NCBI GenBank assembly: GCA_025060615.1
Contig: JANXBS010000023.1
Location: 1 to 62,713, forward strand
Length of the DNA: 62,713 bases
Direction: 5' to 3'
Origin: Anaerolineae bacterium
GTDB taxonomy: Bacteria > Chloroflexota > Anaerolineae > DUEN01
Shown one piece after another: positions 1-8,884 of the stretch. The translations under genes and the position numbers were made by a program. The first letter of the stretch is position 1. The number at the start of each line of letters is the position of its first letter. Below the pieces are notes generated by a model that had not been told where the DNA came from, searched no databases, and saw only the letters and a program-made list of their open reading frames with translations.

Positions 1-1023
1 GACTAGAATCCACTCTCCAGCCTCCCGCAGCCGTTGCATCTCCCCTGGATCTACCTGTTGACGCTGTAACGCGGCCCGCTGCCGCTCCAGTTGCGCACGC
101 GCGGCCGCGATCTCCTGAGCCACAGTCTCCCGCAAGCCGGAGTAAGGGTCGGATGGGTGACCCTGTCCATGATAGAGGGCAATCGCCTGGCTGATGCTGG
201 CGACGGATGTCGCCGGCCCTAAATGCGTCAGCGGATACGGTGCGTAGGCGACGATCGTTTCCCCTCGGTATACCACGCATGGCTTCCACGCGCCGGTTCG
301 CCACGGCGCCCACAGGGCATCTAGCTCCTCTTTCAGCCGCAGCGGATCAACGGCAGACACGGCAGCTTCCGGGTCACGAGCGGCTCGCGCTGACAGCTCA
401 CGCGCTGCCTGGGGACTGAGGCCAGCGACCACCTGCACGAGGGCGCGCCAAAGCGGTGTGTCAGGCTCCACCTGACTGAGGGCATGGTGAAGTTGAGCGG
501 GCGTAAGCTGATCCGGGCGCAGCTTGTCCTGGGGAGGCGGAGGTTGATAGAAGTTACCAGGCAGCACGACGCGCGCTCGATTCATCTCAGGGCCGACCCG
601 CTTCAGGCTGTCTAAGATGATGCCAGCGCCATCTACCAGGATCAGGTTGCTCAGTCGGCCCATGATCTCGGCGATGAGCAGGGAGAAGCCATGCTCCGGA
701 TGGGTGAATTGGAAATGGATCACACGCTCGAACGGGGGGTGGCTGATGACCTCCAACGCAGCGCCCTGGACGTATTTGCGCAATAGGAGAAACAGCGGGG
801 ACGGTGTCTCGACGCCGCGCCGCAGCCGCTCATCCACTAGGTGAACGCGGGCAGCCTGTGGCTCTATCGAGAGCAGCAGATAGCGACGTTGGCGATGGGC
901 GTAAACCTCTAGCCCTACACTATGTCGGTCAGGCTGTACGATATCCTGAACGCGGCCGCCGGTGAGCGCGGCGCGCAGCTCATCGGCGATGGCTGCGGTG
1001 GTCAACGCGTCGAAAGCTGCCAT
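1..1023 (-). CDS. rqcH: RqcH/NFACT-family ribosome quality control protein (3' end cut by window edge)
   Basis: Translating the minus strand from an ATG at 1023 gives an open frame that runs off the left edge (341 codons seen). It begins MAAFDALTTAAIADELRAAL and contains motifs typical of the NFACT-N domain (PQAARVHL, FSLLIAEIMGRLSNLILVD, LDSLKRV), then enters a Q/R-rich stretch that should lead into the coiled coil. NFACT proteins (RqcH, formerly FbpA or fibronectin-binding protein) bind obstructed 60S-like 50S subunits and add C-terminal alanine tails to stalled chains. The start lies only 3 bases after the stop of the polysaccharide deacetylase gene, so the two are probably cotranscribed. 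Missing here are the coiled coil, NFACT-R and C-terminal parts. The family call is secure; the role as Ala-tail elongator is family knowledge. Confidence 0.88.
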   Translation of the reverse strand, partial: MAAFDALTTAAIADELRAALTGGRVQDIVQPDRHSVGLEVYAHRQRRYLLLSIEPQAARVHLVDERLRRGVETPSPLFLLLRKYVQGAALEVISHPPFERVIHFQFTHPEHGFSLLIAEIMGRLSNLILVDGAGIILDSLKRVGPEMNRARVVLPGNFYQPPPPQDKLRPDQLTPAQLHHALSQVEPDTPLWRALVQVVAGLSPQAARELSARAARDPEAAVSAVDPLRLKEELDALWAPWRTGAWKPCVVYRGETIVAYAPYPLTHLGPATSVASISQAIALYHGQGHPSDPYSGLRETVAQEIAAARAQLERQRAALQRQQVDPGEMQRLREAGEWILV

Positions 1024-1026
1024 AGG

Positions 1027-2121
1027 TTACCAGTCCAGGTGCAGGAGGGCATCAAGATCGTCGGCGGTATGCCGGCCGCGCATGCGGATGCGCTGTAGCT
1101 CGAAAAGGCGATCTGATCGTTGCTCTGTCCCCTGGGTGATGGTCAGCCCTGCCCAGAAGTGAGCGGAATGGAACACAGCGATCGTCTGATCGTCATATTG
1201 CCCGGACGGATAGGCTATGAAGCGGGGGGTGATGCCTAGATAGTATTCGATCGCCTCTTTAGAGCCAAGGGCTTGCCATACTAGATAATCCAGCGGTTGA
1301 CCACGCAGATTCGGATGATTGCGGCTGTGCGATCCGATCTCCATGCCAGCGGCCACTAGCTCCTTCAACTGTTCCCAAGTCATGTAACCCGGGCGCTCTT
1401 CGGTGACGAAGTCAGTGATCACGAAGAAGGCGGCGCGAAAGCCATATTTCCGGAGCAGAGGAAAGGCATTGGTATATTGATCTACGTAGCCGTCGTCGAA
1501 TGTGAGGATGATCGGCTTGGACGGCAGAGGTGTTCCTCGAGTCAGGTGATACACTAAATCGCTTAGGGAGATGCTGGTATACCCATGTTCTTGCAGGTAA
1601 CGCAGGTGCGACTCGAACCGATCTGGTGGCACCGAGAGATCTCGTCGGTACCGATCGGCGTCAGGAGGCGGAGCCGAGATGTAGTGATACATCAAGATGG
1701 GCACATGGGCGATGCGCAGCACCCCATCGGGTGTGGGGCCGGGCGTCGGAGTGAAGGTCGGCGTTGGCGTAGGAGTCAGCGATGGCGTGAGCGTCGGCGT
1801 GGAAGTCGGAGTTATAGTCGGCGATGACGTGAGTGTTGGCGTGGGGGTCGGCGTCATAGTTGGCGATGGTGTGGAGGTCGGCGTCATGGTCGGCGATGGT
1901 GTGGGAGTTAGTGTGGGGATCGGCATCAAGGTTGGCGATGGCGTGATTGTGGCGAGCGAGGAGATGAAGGAAAGGAGAAACGGCATACGCAGGGTGACTG
2001 AGACGTCCGAAGCGGGCTTAACCGATGTCTCGCTGGCTGCCGTGCAGGCGATGATAACCATTAGGATCAGAACTAGCACACATCCGATGCCCCCTAAAGC
2101 CAAATAGCCCGCTGAGCGCAT
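1027..2121 (-). CDS. Membrane-anchored polysaccharide deacetylase (NodB domain) with Thr-Pro-rich linker
   Basis: The protein (364 aa from the ATG at 2121, preceded by AGGAGA) has an N-terminal hydrophobic segment ending in VIIAC, a plausible lipobox with Cys at about residue 26. A T/P/S-rich linker follows at about 60-131, then a carbohydrate esterase family 4 NodB domain. Visible NodB motifs are TFDDGY (207-212), the metal-binding SHSRNHP (264-270) and YPSGQYD (304-310). Such enzymes remove N- or O-acetyl groups from peptidoglycan or other extracellular polysaccharide outside the membrane. The frame stays open 29 codons upstream, but that extension has no ribosome site and is charged, so the inner ATG is preferred. 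The linker DNA is a degenerate GTCGGCG/GATGGTGT repeat. The gene is divergent from the rpiR-like gene and just upstream of rqcH. Confidence 0.85.
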   Translation of the reverse strand: MRSAGYLALGGIGCVLVLILMVIIACTAASETSVKPASDVSVTLRMPFLLSFISSLATITPSPTLMPIPTLTPTPSPTMTPTSTPSPTMTPTPTPTLTSSPTITPTSTPTLTPSLTPTPTPTFTPTPGPTPDGVLRIAHVPILMYHYISAPPPDADRYRRDLSVPPDRFESHLRYLQEHGYTSISLSDLVYHLTRGTPLPSKPIILTFDDGYVDQYTNAFPLLRKYGFRAAFFVITDFVTEERPGYMTWEQLKELVAAGMEIGSHSRNHPNLRGQPLDYLVWQALGSKEAIEYYLGITPRFIAYPSGQYDDQTIAVFHSAHFWAGLTITQGTEQRSDRLFELQRIRMRGRHTADDLDALLHLDW

Positions 2122-2201
2122 GGGATCTCCTGAAGGTATGAATACGATGGCGATCAAAACGCCTTCTCGCTTCTTTATGAAGATTGGTGTTGCGAATTCT
2201 C

Positions 2202-2230
2202 TTGACAAAGAAGATAAAGAAAGGTATACT
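2202..2230 (+). promoter_or_regulatory. Sigma-70-type promoter of the rpiR-like gene
   Basis: TTGACA at 2202-2207 and TATACT at 2225-2230 are separated by 17 bases. The start codon of the RpiR-type regulator lies 77 bases downstream. The region is AT-rich compared with its surroundings. No clear symmetrical operator was seen, although RpiR regulators often control their own promoters. Confidence 0.8.
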
Positions 2231-2306
2231 GCTGGCAGCCGGACGGGCTTTTCAAGTGCTCTCTTTTTTCACATTTTACCTTGTGCTCCTGAGGAGGCAA
2301 GTTCCT

Positions 2307-3206
2307 ATGTACCGGGAGCGGATCGCTCAGGTCTACAATCAGCTGTCGCCGAGTTACCGGCGCATCGCTGATTTTCTGTTGAATAATTACCGGGAGGCCG
2401 CTTTTATGACAGCGGCTGAACTGGGGCAGGCGGTAGATGTGGATACGACGACGGTGGTGCGCTGTGCGCAGCGGTTGGGGTATAATGGTTATCCTGAATT
2501 GATTCGGGATGTGCAGATGCAGGTGAAAAGCGAATTGCAACGCACCTATGCGCCGTTGGAGGGAGACATTAGCACCACGGCCACCTGGCAGCGCTCGTTG
2601 CTCCGTGATCTCGAGAATCTGCAGCAGACCCTAGGGCTGTCCGGTGAGATCGTGGAGGCGCTGATTGAGGCGCTGAAGTCGGCCCGACGCATCCTGATCT
2701 TGGGAGCCGGATATAGCGGCTATCTGGGCGATGCCTTCGCCACGGCGCTTCGTCACTTAGGCGTTGCGGCGGATTACGTGCCGGCCGAGGTCATGAGCCA
2801 ATCCTTCGCGTTGGTGCAGGCCGGACAGGGAGATGTGGCCATCGGTATCTCTACCTCACCTTATGCGGGTGAGGTATCCGTGGCGCTGCAATTGGCCAAG
2901 GAGCGAGGGGTCAAGACGGTGGGGATCTTCGGCTCTTACGCCAGCTCCATCGCCCGTGTGGCCGATTTGAAGATCTTCGCCCCGGCTGCCAGCGCTGGGC
3001 CGTATGCCTCTATGACCGCGATTGCCGCCGTGTTGACAGCGATCCTGCAGATCATCGCCCTCAGCAATCCGGACTCGTTCAGCCGGCTGGTGACTGAGTT
3101 TCAGCGTAACTACCATAGCCTCGTCTCCCACCGCGATCGCGAAGCGCCCGACTTTCGCGGCCTGCTTTCAGCACCGACTGATCTGGAGTCGGGCAAACTC
3201 GGTTGA
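2307..3206 (+). CDS. RpiR-family transcriptional regulator (HTH plus SIS domain)
   Basis: The protein is 299 aa. An N-terminal RpiR helix-turn-helix (residues 1 to about 77; LSPSYRRIADFLLNNY, then VDVDTTTVVRCAQRLGYNGYPEL) is followed by a SIS sugar-phosphate-binding domain (about 125-255; ILILGAGYSGYLGDAFA and the later GISTSPYAGEV, where the family usually has S.SG.T). RpiR regulators sense phosphosugars and repress or activate sugar catabolic genes. The ATG at 2307 is chosen because GAGGAGG lies 9 bases upstream; an open extension from 2184 overlaps the promoter and is hydrophobic, so it was rejected. A FucU/RbsD-type mutarotase gene follows almost immediately, which suggests the effector is a pentose or deoxyhexose derivative. 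Confidence 0.87.
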   Translation: MYRERIAQVYNQLSPSYRRIADFLLNNYREAAFMTAAELGQAVDVDTTTVVRCAQRLGYNGYPELIRDVQMQVKSELQRTYAPLEGDISTTATWQRSLLRDLENLQQTLGLSGEIVEALIEALKSARRILILGAGYSGYLGDAFATALRHLGVAADYVPAEVMSQSFALVQAGQGDVAIGISTSPYAGEVSVALQLAKERGVKTVGIFGSYASSIARVADLKIFAPAASAGPYASMTAIAAVLTAILQIIALSNPDSFSRLVTEFQRNYHSLVSHRDREAPDFRGLLSAPTDLESGKLG

Positions 3207-3217
3207 TAGGGAGCTCG

Positions 3218-3649
3218 ATGATGTTACGCTATCAACTCCTGCATCCGGAGATCTTGGCAACCCTGGGCACGGCTGGACATGGCTCCAGGGTGTTGATCGC
3301 CGATGGGAATTACCCGTTTGCGACCGGTGCCCATCCTGCGGCCCGCCGAGTCTTCTTGAACCTGGCTCCGGGGCTAGTTAAGGTCACCGACGTACTGCGA
3401 GTGTTGGTGGATGCCATCCCTATCGAAGCAGCTCATGTGATGGTGCCAGATAGCGGACCTGAGCCATCCATTTTTGTCGAATTTCGGCAACTTCTGCCTG
3501 AAAATCTGCCTCTACAGGGTTTGGGACGCTTTCAGTTCTACGAGGCCGCTCGCGATCCGAACACCGCGCTGGTCATTGCGACGGGCGAGCAGCGCCTCTA
3601 TGCCAATATCCTGCTCACCATCGGCGTCGTGCCGCCGTCGACAAGCTGA
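3218..3649 (+). CDS. RbsD/FucU-family sugar mutarotase
   Basis: The protein is 143 aa, normal for the family. It resembles FucU more than RbsD: the catalytic histidine sits in GTAGHGS, followed by IADGNYP, and the C-terminal part holds RFQFYEAAR, VIATGEQ and LYANILL, matching FucU landmarks (FYERA, ITGE, YGNILL). These enzymes interconvert sugar anomers (L-fucose, ribose and similar) to feed kinases. The residue after GHG is Ser rather than the usual Asp. Two adjacent ATGs (3218 and 3221) follow an AGGGAG site; a TTG at 3203 overlapping the previous stop is also open. The gene is in tight tandem with the rpiR-like regulator, 11 bases after its stop. Confidence 0.83.
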   Translation: MMLRYQLLHPEILATLGTAGHGSRVLIADGNYPFATGAHPAARRVFLNLAPGLVKVTDVLRVLVDAIPIEAAHVMVPDSGPEPSIFVEFRQLLPENLPLQGLGRFQFYEAARDPNTALVIATGEQRLYANILLTIGVVPPSTS

Positions 3650-3741
3650 TGTGCAGGTGATTCTCACGCCAAAAGTGCTTGAGGATTAAGGAGCCCATGA
3701 GTTTCCCCTGGCTTTTCACACTCAGAGGCGAGCAGACACGC

Positions 3742-6700
3742 TTACCGGCGTCGTTTTTGTTTACGTCCTTGAGGCGTGGCTGCAGCAGCTCGTGGCGGGC
3801 TGCTCGGAGCGGGTGAGGAGGCCGCAGTGCCGCCTGGTCCCGCTGTATCTTGCCGCATGTGACAGTGCTTGTACTTCTTGCCGCTTCCGCACCAGCACGG
3901 GTCATTTCGCCCCGGGGTGGGCCGACTACGCACAGGCTGCGAGGGCTGCGCGGTTCCATCGCCCCGATGGGCTACCATGCGGCCACGGAAGGCAGGTGTC
4001 GGTATAGCCTCTCGTCGAAGTTGCACATGGAAAATCTGATGGACGATATCGCTTCGGATCGCCGCGAGAAGCCCCTGGTACATCTCGTGGGCCTCCTTCT
4101 TGTATGCCACCAGGGGATCCACCTGGCCATAGGCCCGCAGGCCGATGCCCTCACGCAGGGCATCTAGGTCGGTCAAATGCCGAACCCAGCGGCTGTCCAC
4201 GGCGTTTAGCATCACCAGACGCTCGATCTGGCGCATCACTTCTGGCCCAAAGGCGCGCTCTCTTTCATCATATAGCTCACGGGCCATAGTCAACAGCCGC
4301 TCCTCGAGTTGTTGAGGGGTTAGCTCACGCCAGCGCGCGGCTGTCTCCGTTGCCGGCAGCGGGAAGATGCGCTGGATCGCGCTGTGCAGGCCCGTTAGAT
4401 CCCATTCCCCTCGGTCGGGGCTGGCCAGATAGGCGTTAATGAGCGACCGGATTTCGTCCTCGATCATCCCCTCGATGGTGGGCCGCATCGTCGGCTCGGA
4501 AAGGATGCGGCGCCGCTGCGCGTAGATGATCTCACGCTGAGTGTTGACGACGTCGTCGTACTCTAGGACGTGCTTGCGGATGTCGAAGTTGTAGCCCTCC
4601 ACCTTGATCTGGGCGTTTTCGATGGCCTTGGATACCATGTTGTGCTCGATGGGGACATCGTCCTCCACGCCCAACCGCTCCATAAGCTTGGCGACGCTTT
4701 GACCGCCGAACCGCCGCATCAGGTCGTCATCTAGGGCCACGTAAAAGCGCGAGGAGCCTGGATCGCCCTGTCGTCCGGCTCGGCCGCGCAGTTGGTTGTC
4801 TATACGCCGCGCCTCATGTCGCTCGGTGCCAATGATGTGCAAGCCCCCCAGGGCGATGACCTTTTCCCGATCAGCAGCGCATTCCCGCCAGGCCTCGGCT
4901 AGCACCTGCGCCCAGCGCTCGGGGAAGATCCGGGTCGGGTCCTCGCCGCGGCGGAGCATGTCCACTGCCTCATTCCACTGCATTTGGGAGATCTGTGTGA
5001 GGTCTGCCCCTTCGCGACGCAGCCGTTCCCGAGCCAGCCCTTCAGGGTTGCCACCCAGCAAGATGTCCACACCGCGGCCGGCCATGTTGGTGGCGATGGT
5101 CACTGCGCCGGAACGGCCGGCCTGGGCGATGATCGCCGCCTCGCGCTCGTGATACTTGGCGTTCAATACCTCGTGCGGGATGCCGCGCCGCTTCAGCATG
5201 TTGGAAAGCATTTCCGAGGTCTCGATGGCGAGGGTGCCCACCAGCACAGGCTGCCCGCGCTGATGACACTGGACGATTTCCTCCACTACCGCCCGGAACT
5301 TAGCCTCCTTGGTCTTGTAAACGACGTCTGGATAGTCTACCCGAATCATCGGGCGATGGGTTGGGATTACCACCACGTCCAGATTGTAGATCTTGCCAAA
5401 TTCCTCCGCCTCGGTCGCCGCGGTGCCGGTCATGCCCGCCAACTTGTGATACATGCGAAAGTAATTCTGGAAGGTGATAGTGGCCAGAGTGAGCGATTCC
5501 TGCTGAACTCGCACCCCCTCTTTGGCCTCAATGGCTTGGTGCAGGCCCTCGGCATAGCGACGGCCGTACATAAGCCGGCCAGTGAACTCGTCCACGATGA
5601 TCACCTCGCCATCGCGGACGATATAGTCCCGGTCCCGCTTGTATAGCACATGTGCCCGCAGGGCGTTGTCCAAGTACGGGGTGAGCTCGAAGTGCTCAGG
5701 AGCGTACAGGTTGTCAATCCCTAGCCACTGCTCGATCTTGGCGATGCCTTCCTCGGTCAGGGTGACCACGCGCAATTTCTCATCTACAGTGTAGTCCACT
5801 TCTGGACGTAGCCGGCGCACGAGCTCGGCGAACTTGCGATAATAATCCGACGACTCCTGGGCTGATCCGGAGATGATGAGAGGGGTGCGGGCCTCGTCAA
5901 TCAGGATATTGTCCACCTCGTCCACGATGGCGTAGTGCAGCTCTCGCTGTACACATTGGCTAAGGTCCACTACCATGTTGTCGCGCAAGTAGTCGAAGCC
6001 GAACTCGTTATTGGTGCCGTAGGTGATGTCGGCTAGGTACGCCTCGCGGCGGCTACACGGGCGCAGCAGCCGATAACGATCATCCTGAGCGGGGTAATTT
6101 GGGTCGAAGAGGAACGACCCTAGCTCGGGGTTGGCGGCGGCGGACTGGATGACGCCTACGCTCAAGCCGAGCAAATGGTAGATCGGCCCCATCCACTGCA
6201 CGCCCACTTTGGACAGGTAGTCGTTGGGCGTGACCAAGTGGACGCCGCGGCCGGTCAGGGCGTTGAGGTAGAGGGGAAGCGTGGCCACGAGGGTTTTGCC
6301 CTCGCCTGTCTTCATCTCGGCGATCTTCCCTTGGTGTAGCACGATCCCGCCGATGATCTGGACGTCGAAATGGCGGAGGCCGATGGTGCGACGGCCGGCT
6401 TCCCGCACAGCAGCGAAGGCGCGCGGCAGGAGCTCGTTGAGCACCTCCTCTTCCGCCGCGCGCAACGCCTTGTCCGCCTGCTTGAACGCCTCACGAGCCT
6501 GCTGGTATTCCTGGGCCCCTCGCGCGCGTTCCAGCTCTAAGCGCGCCTCATCCACGCGGTCGCGCAATTCAGCTGTGCGCTCACGGATTTGGGCCTTAAA
6601 TTGTTCGGTCATCTCCCGGAACGCCTCGTCAGGCAAGCGTTCCATCTCTGGCTCCAGCGCGTTGATTTGATCTACGATTGGCTGTAGCCGTTTCAGCTCC

Positions 6701-6747
6701 CGAGTGTTGGGATCACCGATTACCTTCTGCACCAGGGTTCGGAACAT
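3742..6747 (-). CDS. secA: Protein translocase ATPase SecA
   Basis: The protein is 1001 aa, longer than the roughly 840-900 aa of many SecA proteins. It has all the hallmarks: [20 protein letters not shown] (Walker A region), [20 protein letters not shown] (Walker B/DEAD box), [14 protein letters not shown] and [15 protein letters not shown] (motif VI). SecA drives preproteins through SecYEG at the inner face of the membrane. A zinc-binding SEC-C motif, [18 protein letters not shown], sits at about 946-963, but the chain continues for another 38 Ala/Pro-rich residues ending in a basic GRKQKRRR tail. A charged coiled insertion near residues 50-110 ([18 protein letters not shown]) also adds length. 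The ATG at 6747 is preceded by AAGGAAG. The gene appears to be monocistronic. Confidence 0.98.
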   Translation of the reverse strand: MFRTLVQKVIGDPNTRELKRLQPIVDQINALEPEMERLPDEAFREMTEQFKAQIRERTAELRDRVDEARLELERARGAQEYQQAREAFKQADKALRAAEEEVLNELLPRAFAAVREAGRRTIGLRHFDVQIIGGIVLHQGKIAEMKTGEGKTLVATLPLYLNALTGRGVHLVTPNDYLSKVGVQWMGPIYHLLGLSVGVIQSAAANPELGSFLFDPNYPAQDDRYRLLRPCSRREAYLADITYGTNNEFGFDYLRDNMVVDLSQCVQRELHYAIVDEVDNILIDEARTPLIISGSAQESSDYYRKFAELVRRLRPEVDYTVDEKLRVVTLTEEGIAKIEQWLGIDNLYAPEHFELTPYLDNALRAHVLYKRDRDYIVRDGEVIIVDEFTGRLMYGRRYAEGLHQAIEAKEGVRVQQESLTLATITFQNYFRMYHKLAGMTGTAATEAEEFGKIYNLDVVVIPTHRPMIRVDYPDVVYKTKEAKFRAVVEEIVQCHQRGQPVLVGTLAIETSEMLSNMLKRRGIPHEVLNAKYHEREAAIIAQAGRSGAVTIATNMAGRGVDILLGGNPEGLARERLRREGADLTQISQMQWNEAVDMLRRGEDPTRIFPERWAQVLAEAWRECAADREKVIALGGLHIIGTERHEARRIDNQLRGRAGRQGDPGSSRFYVALDDDLMRRFGGQSVAKLMERLGVEDDVPIEHNMVSKAIENAQIKVEGYNFDIRKHVLEYDDVVNTQREIIYAQRRRILSEPTMRPTIEGMIEDEIRSLINAYLASPDRGEWDLTGLHSAIQRIFPLPATETAARWRELTPQQLEERLLTMARELYDERERAFGPEVMRQIERLVMLNAVDSRWVRHLTDLDALREGIGLRAYGQVDPLVAYKKEAHEMYQGLLAAIRSDIVHQIFHVQLRREAIPTPAFRGRMVAHRGDGTAQPSQPVRSRPTPGRNDPCWCGSGKKYKHCHMRQDTAGPGGTAASSPAPSSPPRAAAATPQGRKQKRRR

Positions 6748-6783
6748 GTCCCACTTCCTTGCAAAGCACGCTTATGTTTACGC

Positions 6784-6792
6784 ATTATATCA
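6784..6792 (-). promoter_or_regulatory. Extended -10 promoter of secA
   Basis: On the minus strand the sequence reads TGATATAAT, an exact extended -10 (TGnTATAAT), 37 bases upstream of the secA start. No good -35 is present 16-18 bases further up, as is common for extended -10 promoters. Confidence 0.6.
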
Positions 6793-6858
6793 CCAGGGAT
6801 GGTGTTCTGGCGAATGGCAGCTTTACACTGCGGATTTATTATCCTCGTTTTTCCTGGG

Positions 6859-6886
6859 TTGACAACCCTATCGCTTGGGATAAGAT
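6859..6886 (+). promoter_or_regulatory. Possible promoter of the THEP1-like NTPase gene
   Basis: TTGACA (6859-6864) and TAAGAT (6881-6886) are spaced by 16 bases, about 68 bases ahead of the chosen GTG start. The -35 is exact and the -10 matches 4 of 6 positions. Confidence 0.45.
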
Positions 6887-6953
6887 ATCCTTGGCTCGCA
6901 GTCAAGTTGTACTTGGCGAAAGAAGCACGATTTCGCCACTAAGGTGGTCTGAG

Positions 6954-7481
6954 GTGCCTGCCAATCTCTTGTTGACCGGTGCGCCTGGTTGTGGCAAAAC
7001 CACTATTATCGAGAAAGTGGTCTCCGCGTTGCCGTGGGGCATGGCTGGCGGGTTCTTTACCCGTGAATTGCGTCAAGGAAGAGGACGGATCGGCTTTGAG
7101 GTGTGCACCTTGACTGGAGAGCGAGCTGTCTTGGCGCACGTGGACATCGTCTCCCGCCACCGAGTGGGACGCTATGGGATAGACGTGGCCACTTTCGAGC
7201 GCGTGGGTGTAGCCGCGCTGGAGAGAGCCATCGCTGCCGGCCTCTGGGTCATTGTGGACGAGATCGGCAAGATGGAGCTCTTTTCTGAGCGGTTTCGTCG
7301 CGCGCTGATCGCGGCCCTGGATGGCCCGATCCCCGTGCTCGCCACTATCAGCGCTCGTCCGCATCCTTGGTGTGACCAGATCAAAGCGCGGCTAGATGTG
7401 GAGCTGTGGACGGTCACGCCTCAGAATCGAGACGCGTTGCCTAGGCGAGCGCTGGAGTGGTTGTCTGCCCGGCGGGTATAG
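6954..7481 (+). CDS. THEP1-type nucleoside-triphosphatase (NTPase_1 family)
   Basis: The 175 aa protein has a P-loop right at its N-terminus (LLLTGAPGCGKTT, K15) and a Walker B segment VIVDEIGKMELFS at about 99-111, the signature of the THEP1/NTPase_1 family. Those proteins hydrolyse ATP, GTP and other NTPs and are found in thermophilic bacteria, archaea and animals; their physiological role is unclear. The frame is open from 6678, overlapping secA, but the family begins just before the P-loop. The GTG at 6954 has AAGGTGG 6 bases upstream, so it is taken as the start. If the longer frame were used the first 92 residues would be non-conserved. The gene is convergent with the reductase gene downstream, whose stop codon begins at the next base. 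Confidence 0.85.
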   Translation: MPANLLLTGAPGCGKTTIIEKVVSALPWGMAGGFFTRELRQGRGRIGFEVCTLTGERAVLAHVDIVSRHRVGRYGIDVATFERVGVAALERAIAAGLWVIVDEIGKMELFSERFRRALIAALDGPIPVLATISARPHPWCDQIKARLDVELWTVTPQNRDALPRRALEWLSARRV

Positions 7482-8510
7482 TCACCACAGATGTACAGGC
7501 GGCAGGTCTTGCATTGTAACCAGCCCAGGGGCGGCGGCGATCACTCGCGGGATAGCATTGACGACGATGGCGACGGTGGCCAGATCGCCGTTGGTGCCGC
7601 GCAGCGTCATCTTCAGGTTAGGGCAGCCCTGGATCTCGATCACGTCATGTTCGTCTTCCGCGTTCAGCGCGGCGAAGAACGTCAACTTAATGAACTCACC
7701 TTCGCCTGTAAAGCCTCGTCCCGTCTGTTTCAGCCCACATATCTGGCCTGGCTTTACGGCGAAATGCTCTGTCACAATCGGCCTTTCAGCGATGAGAGGT
7801 TCCACTGTGATCTCATAGCGCGTCAGCCGTCTTCCCAGGGCATGTGCCACGGCATCCATAGATTCTCGCAGTCCCACATGACCTATCTGTCCCGCCACAG
7901 TCCCTGCCTCGAACTCCTCTAATGTCATGCCACAGCCGATCTTGGCTTGGAAGGGAGCGCGCCGTGTGGAGGCGTTGACCACGCGCGTAACCTCCATTCG
8001 TTCTACTGACTGACAGATAGCGGTCAGGATAGTCGGCAGTGTATCCATAAGGAAGCCTGGATTCACACCCGTGCCCAGCACGCTTTTTCCACATCGCTTG
8101 GCCGCAACGTCGAGCTCTTGGGCATCCTCCGGATGGGCCAGCCAGGGAAATGAGAGCTCTTCAGCCGTGGAGATCACATCCAGCCCCGCCTCCAGGAGCT
8201 CGATGATCTGGCCTTTAACGAGGTTGAGATAAGAGCTCGTCGAGTGAACTGCCACATGAGCTGGTGCACGTGTCAGCACCTCAGTCAGGCGAGCACATAC
8301 GGGGAAGCCTAAAGGGCGAGCTGCTCCGATCACCTCGCCGGCGTCTCGGCCTACCTTTCGGGGATCCATGTCCACTGCGCCGACGAGTTCAACGCCGTGC
8401 CGTTCCAGCACATGGCGTGCGATGGCGCAGCCGATGGAGCCAAGGCCATATTGGATCACGCGAATTGGTTCTGACGTAGGTCTGTCTTTGACGAAGGAGC
8501 CTCTTTTCAT
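7482..8510 (-). CDS. NAD(P)H-dependent reductase of the 2,4-diaminopentanoate dehydrogenase/DapB-like family
   Basis: The protein (342 aa) has an N-terminal Rossmann fold (IRVIQYGLGSIGCAIARHVL) and the DapB-like C-terminal half with GTGVNPGFLMDTLP and INAIPRVIAAAPGLVTMQDLPP. These features match 2,4-diaminopentanoate dehydrogenase (ornithine fermentation) and many uncharacterised relatives. The ATG at 8510 is preferred to one at 8531 because TGAGG lies 6 bases upstream. No other ornithine-fermentation gene is next to it, so the exact substrate cannot be assigned. It appears to be monocistronic and convergent with the NTPase gene. Confidence 0.75.
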   Translation of the reverse strand: MKRGSFVKDRPTSEPIRVIQYGLGSIGCAIARHVLERHGVELVGAVDMDPRKVGRDAGEVIGAARPLGFPVCARLTEVLTRAPAHVAVHSTSSYLNLVKGQIIELLEAGLDVISTAEELSFPWLAHPEDAQELDVAAKRCGKSVLGTGVNPGFLMDTLPTILTAICQSVERMEVTRVVNASTRRAPFQAKIGCGMTLEEFEAGTVAGQIGHVGLRESMDAVAHALGRRLTRYEITVEPLIAERPIVTEHFAVKPGQICGLKQTGRGFTGEGEFIKLTFFAALNAEDEHDVIEIQGCPNLKMTLRGTNGDLATVAIVVNAIPRVIAAAPGLVTMQDLPPVHLW

Positions 8511-8884
8511 CTCATGCCTCAAGTAATCCATCTATCTTGTTCGTGTCATAGATACATTGTCCATTCTAGCATAAGGCCTTTCCTTACCTTCAACGATCTG
8601 CAGTGGTAATCGTAAGCAGTGGTGTAGGATGGCCGCTTATCTTACGCCAATAGGGTTCCCCATCGCGTCATTCAACCACACCCCCGAGCGCGTTGCTGCA
8701 ATTCGTCTGCTAGAAGGTTTGATTTGGAATGCGACGTTGGCAGGCCATGTGGAGTGGGATAGCTGCTTGCTTGAATCCAGCCTATCTACATGCTACAATT
8801 CTCTGTAGGTAAATCAAGGAGCTTAGTCAGGGCCAAACAGTCCGCAGGTTTTTCGATATATTGTTCGCTCGTTGAGCTAGACGA
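8511..8884. other. Intergenic region between the reductase gene and mscS, with divergent promoters
   Basis: This 374-base gap holds a candidate extended -10 for the reductase on the minus strand (TGCTAGAAT, complement of 8563-8571) and a strong promoter for mscS at 8771-8799. A 59-codon frame (8629-8808) crosses the latter promoter and is not considered a gene. No RNA motif or repeat was recognised in the middle part. Confidence 0.5.
8771..8799 (+). promoter_or_regulatory. Sigma-70-type promoter of the mscS-led operon
   Basis: TTGAAT (8771-8776) and TACAAT (8794-8799) are 17 bases apart, leaving an untranslated leader of about 80 bases before mscS. Eight genes follow on the same strand with overlaps or short gaps, so this may drive the whole set to 17.36 kb. 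Confidence 0.75.

Noticed and set aside
1697-2107. A + strand frame rich in GVGVGVS repeats, opposite the deacetylase gene
   Set aside because: It is the antisense reading of the Thr-Pro linker repeat; no start signal.
4984-5646. A 220-codon frame opposite secA
   Set aside because: Antisense shadow of a certain gene in GC-rich DNA; no ribosome site and no family resemblance.
6678-6953. A 92-residue N-terminal extension of the THEP1-like protein
   Set aside because: THEP1 family members start just before the P-loop, and the inner GTG has a good ribosome site; the extension overlaps the secA start and promoter.
8629-8808. A 59-codon + strand frame starting with ATG before mscS
   Set aside because: It covers the TTGAAT-17-TACAAT promoter and lacks a properly spaced ribosome site; no recognisable similarity.
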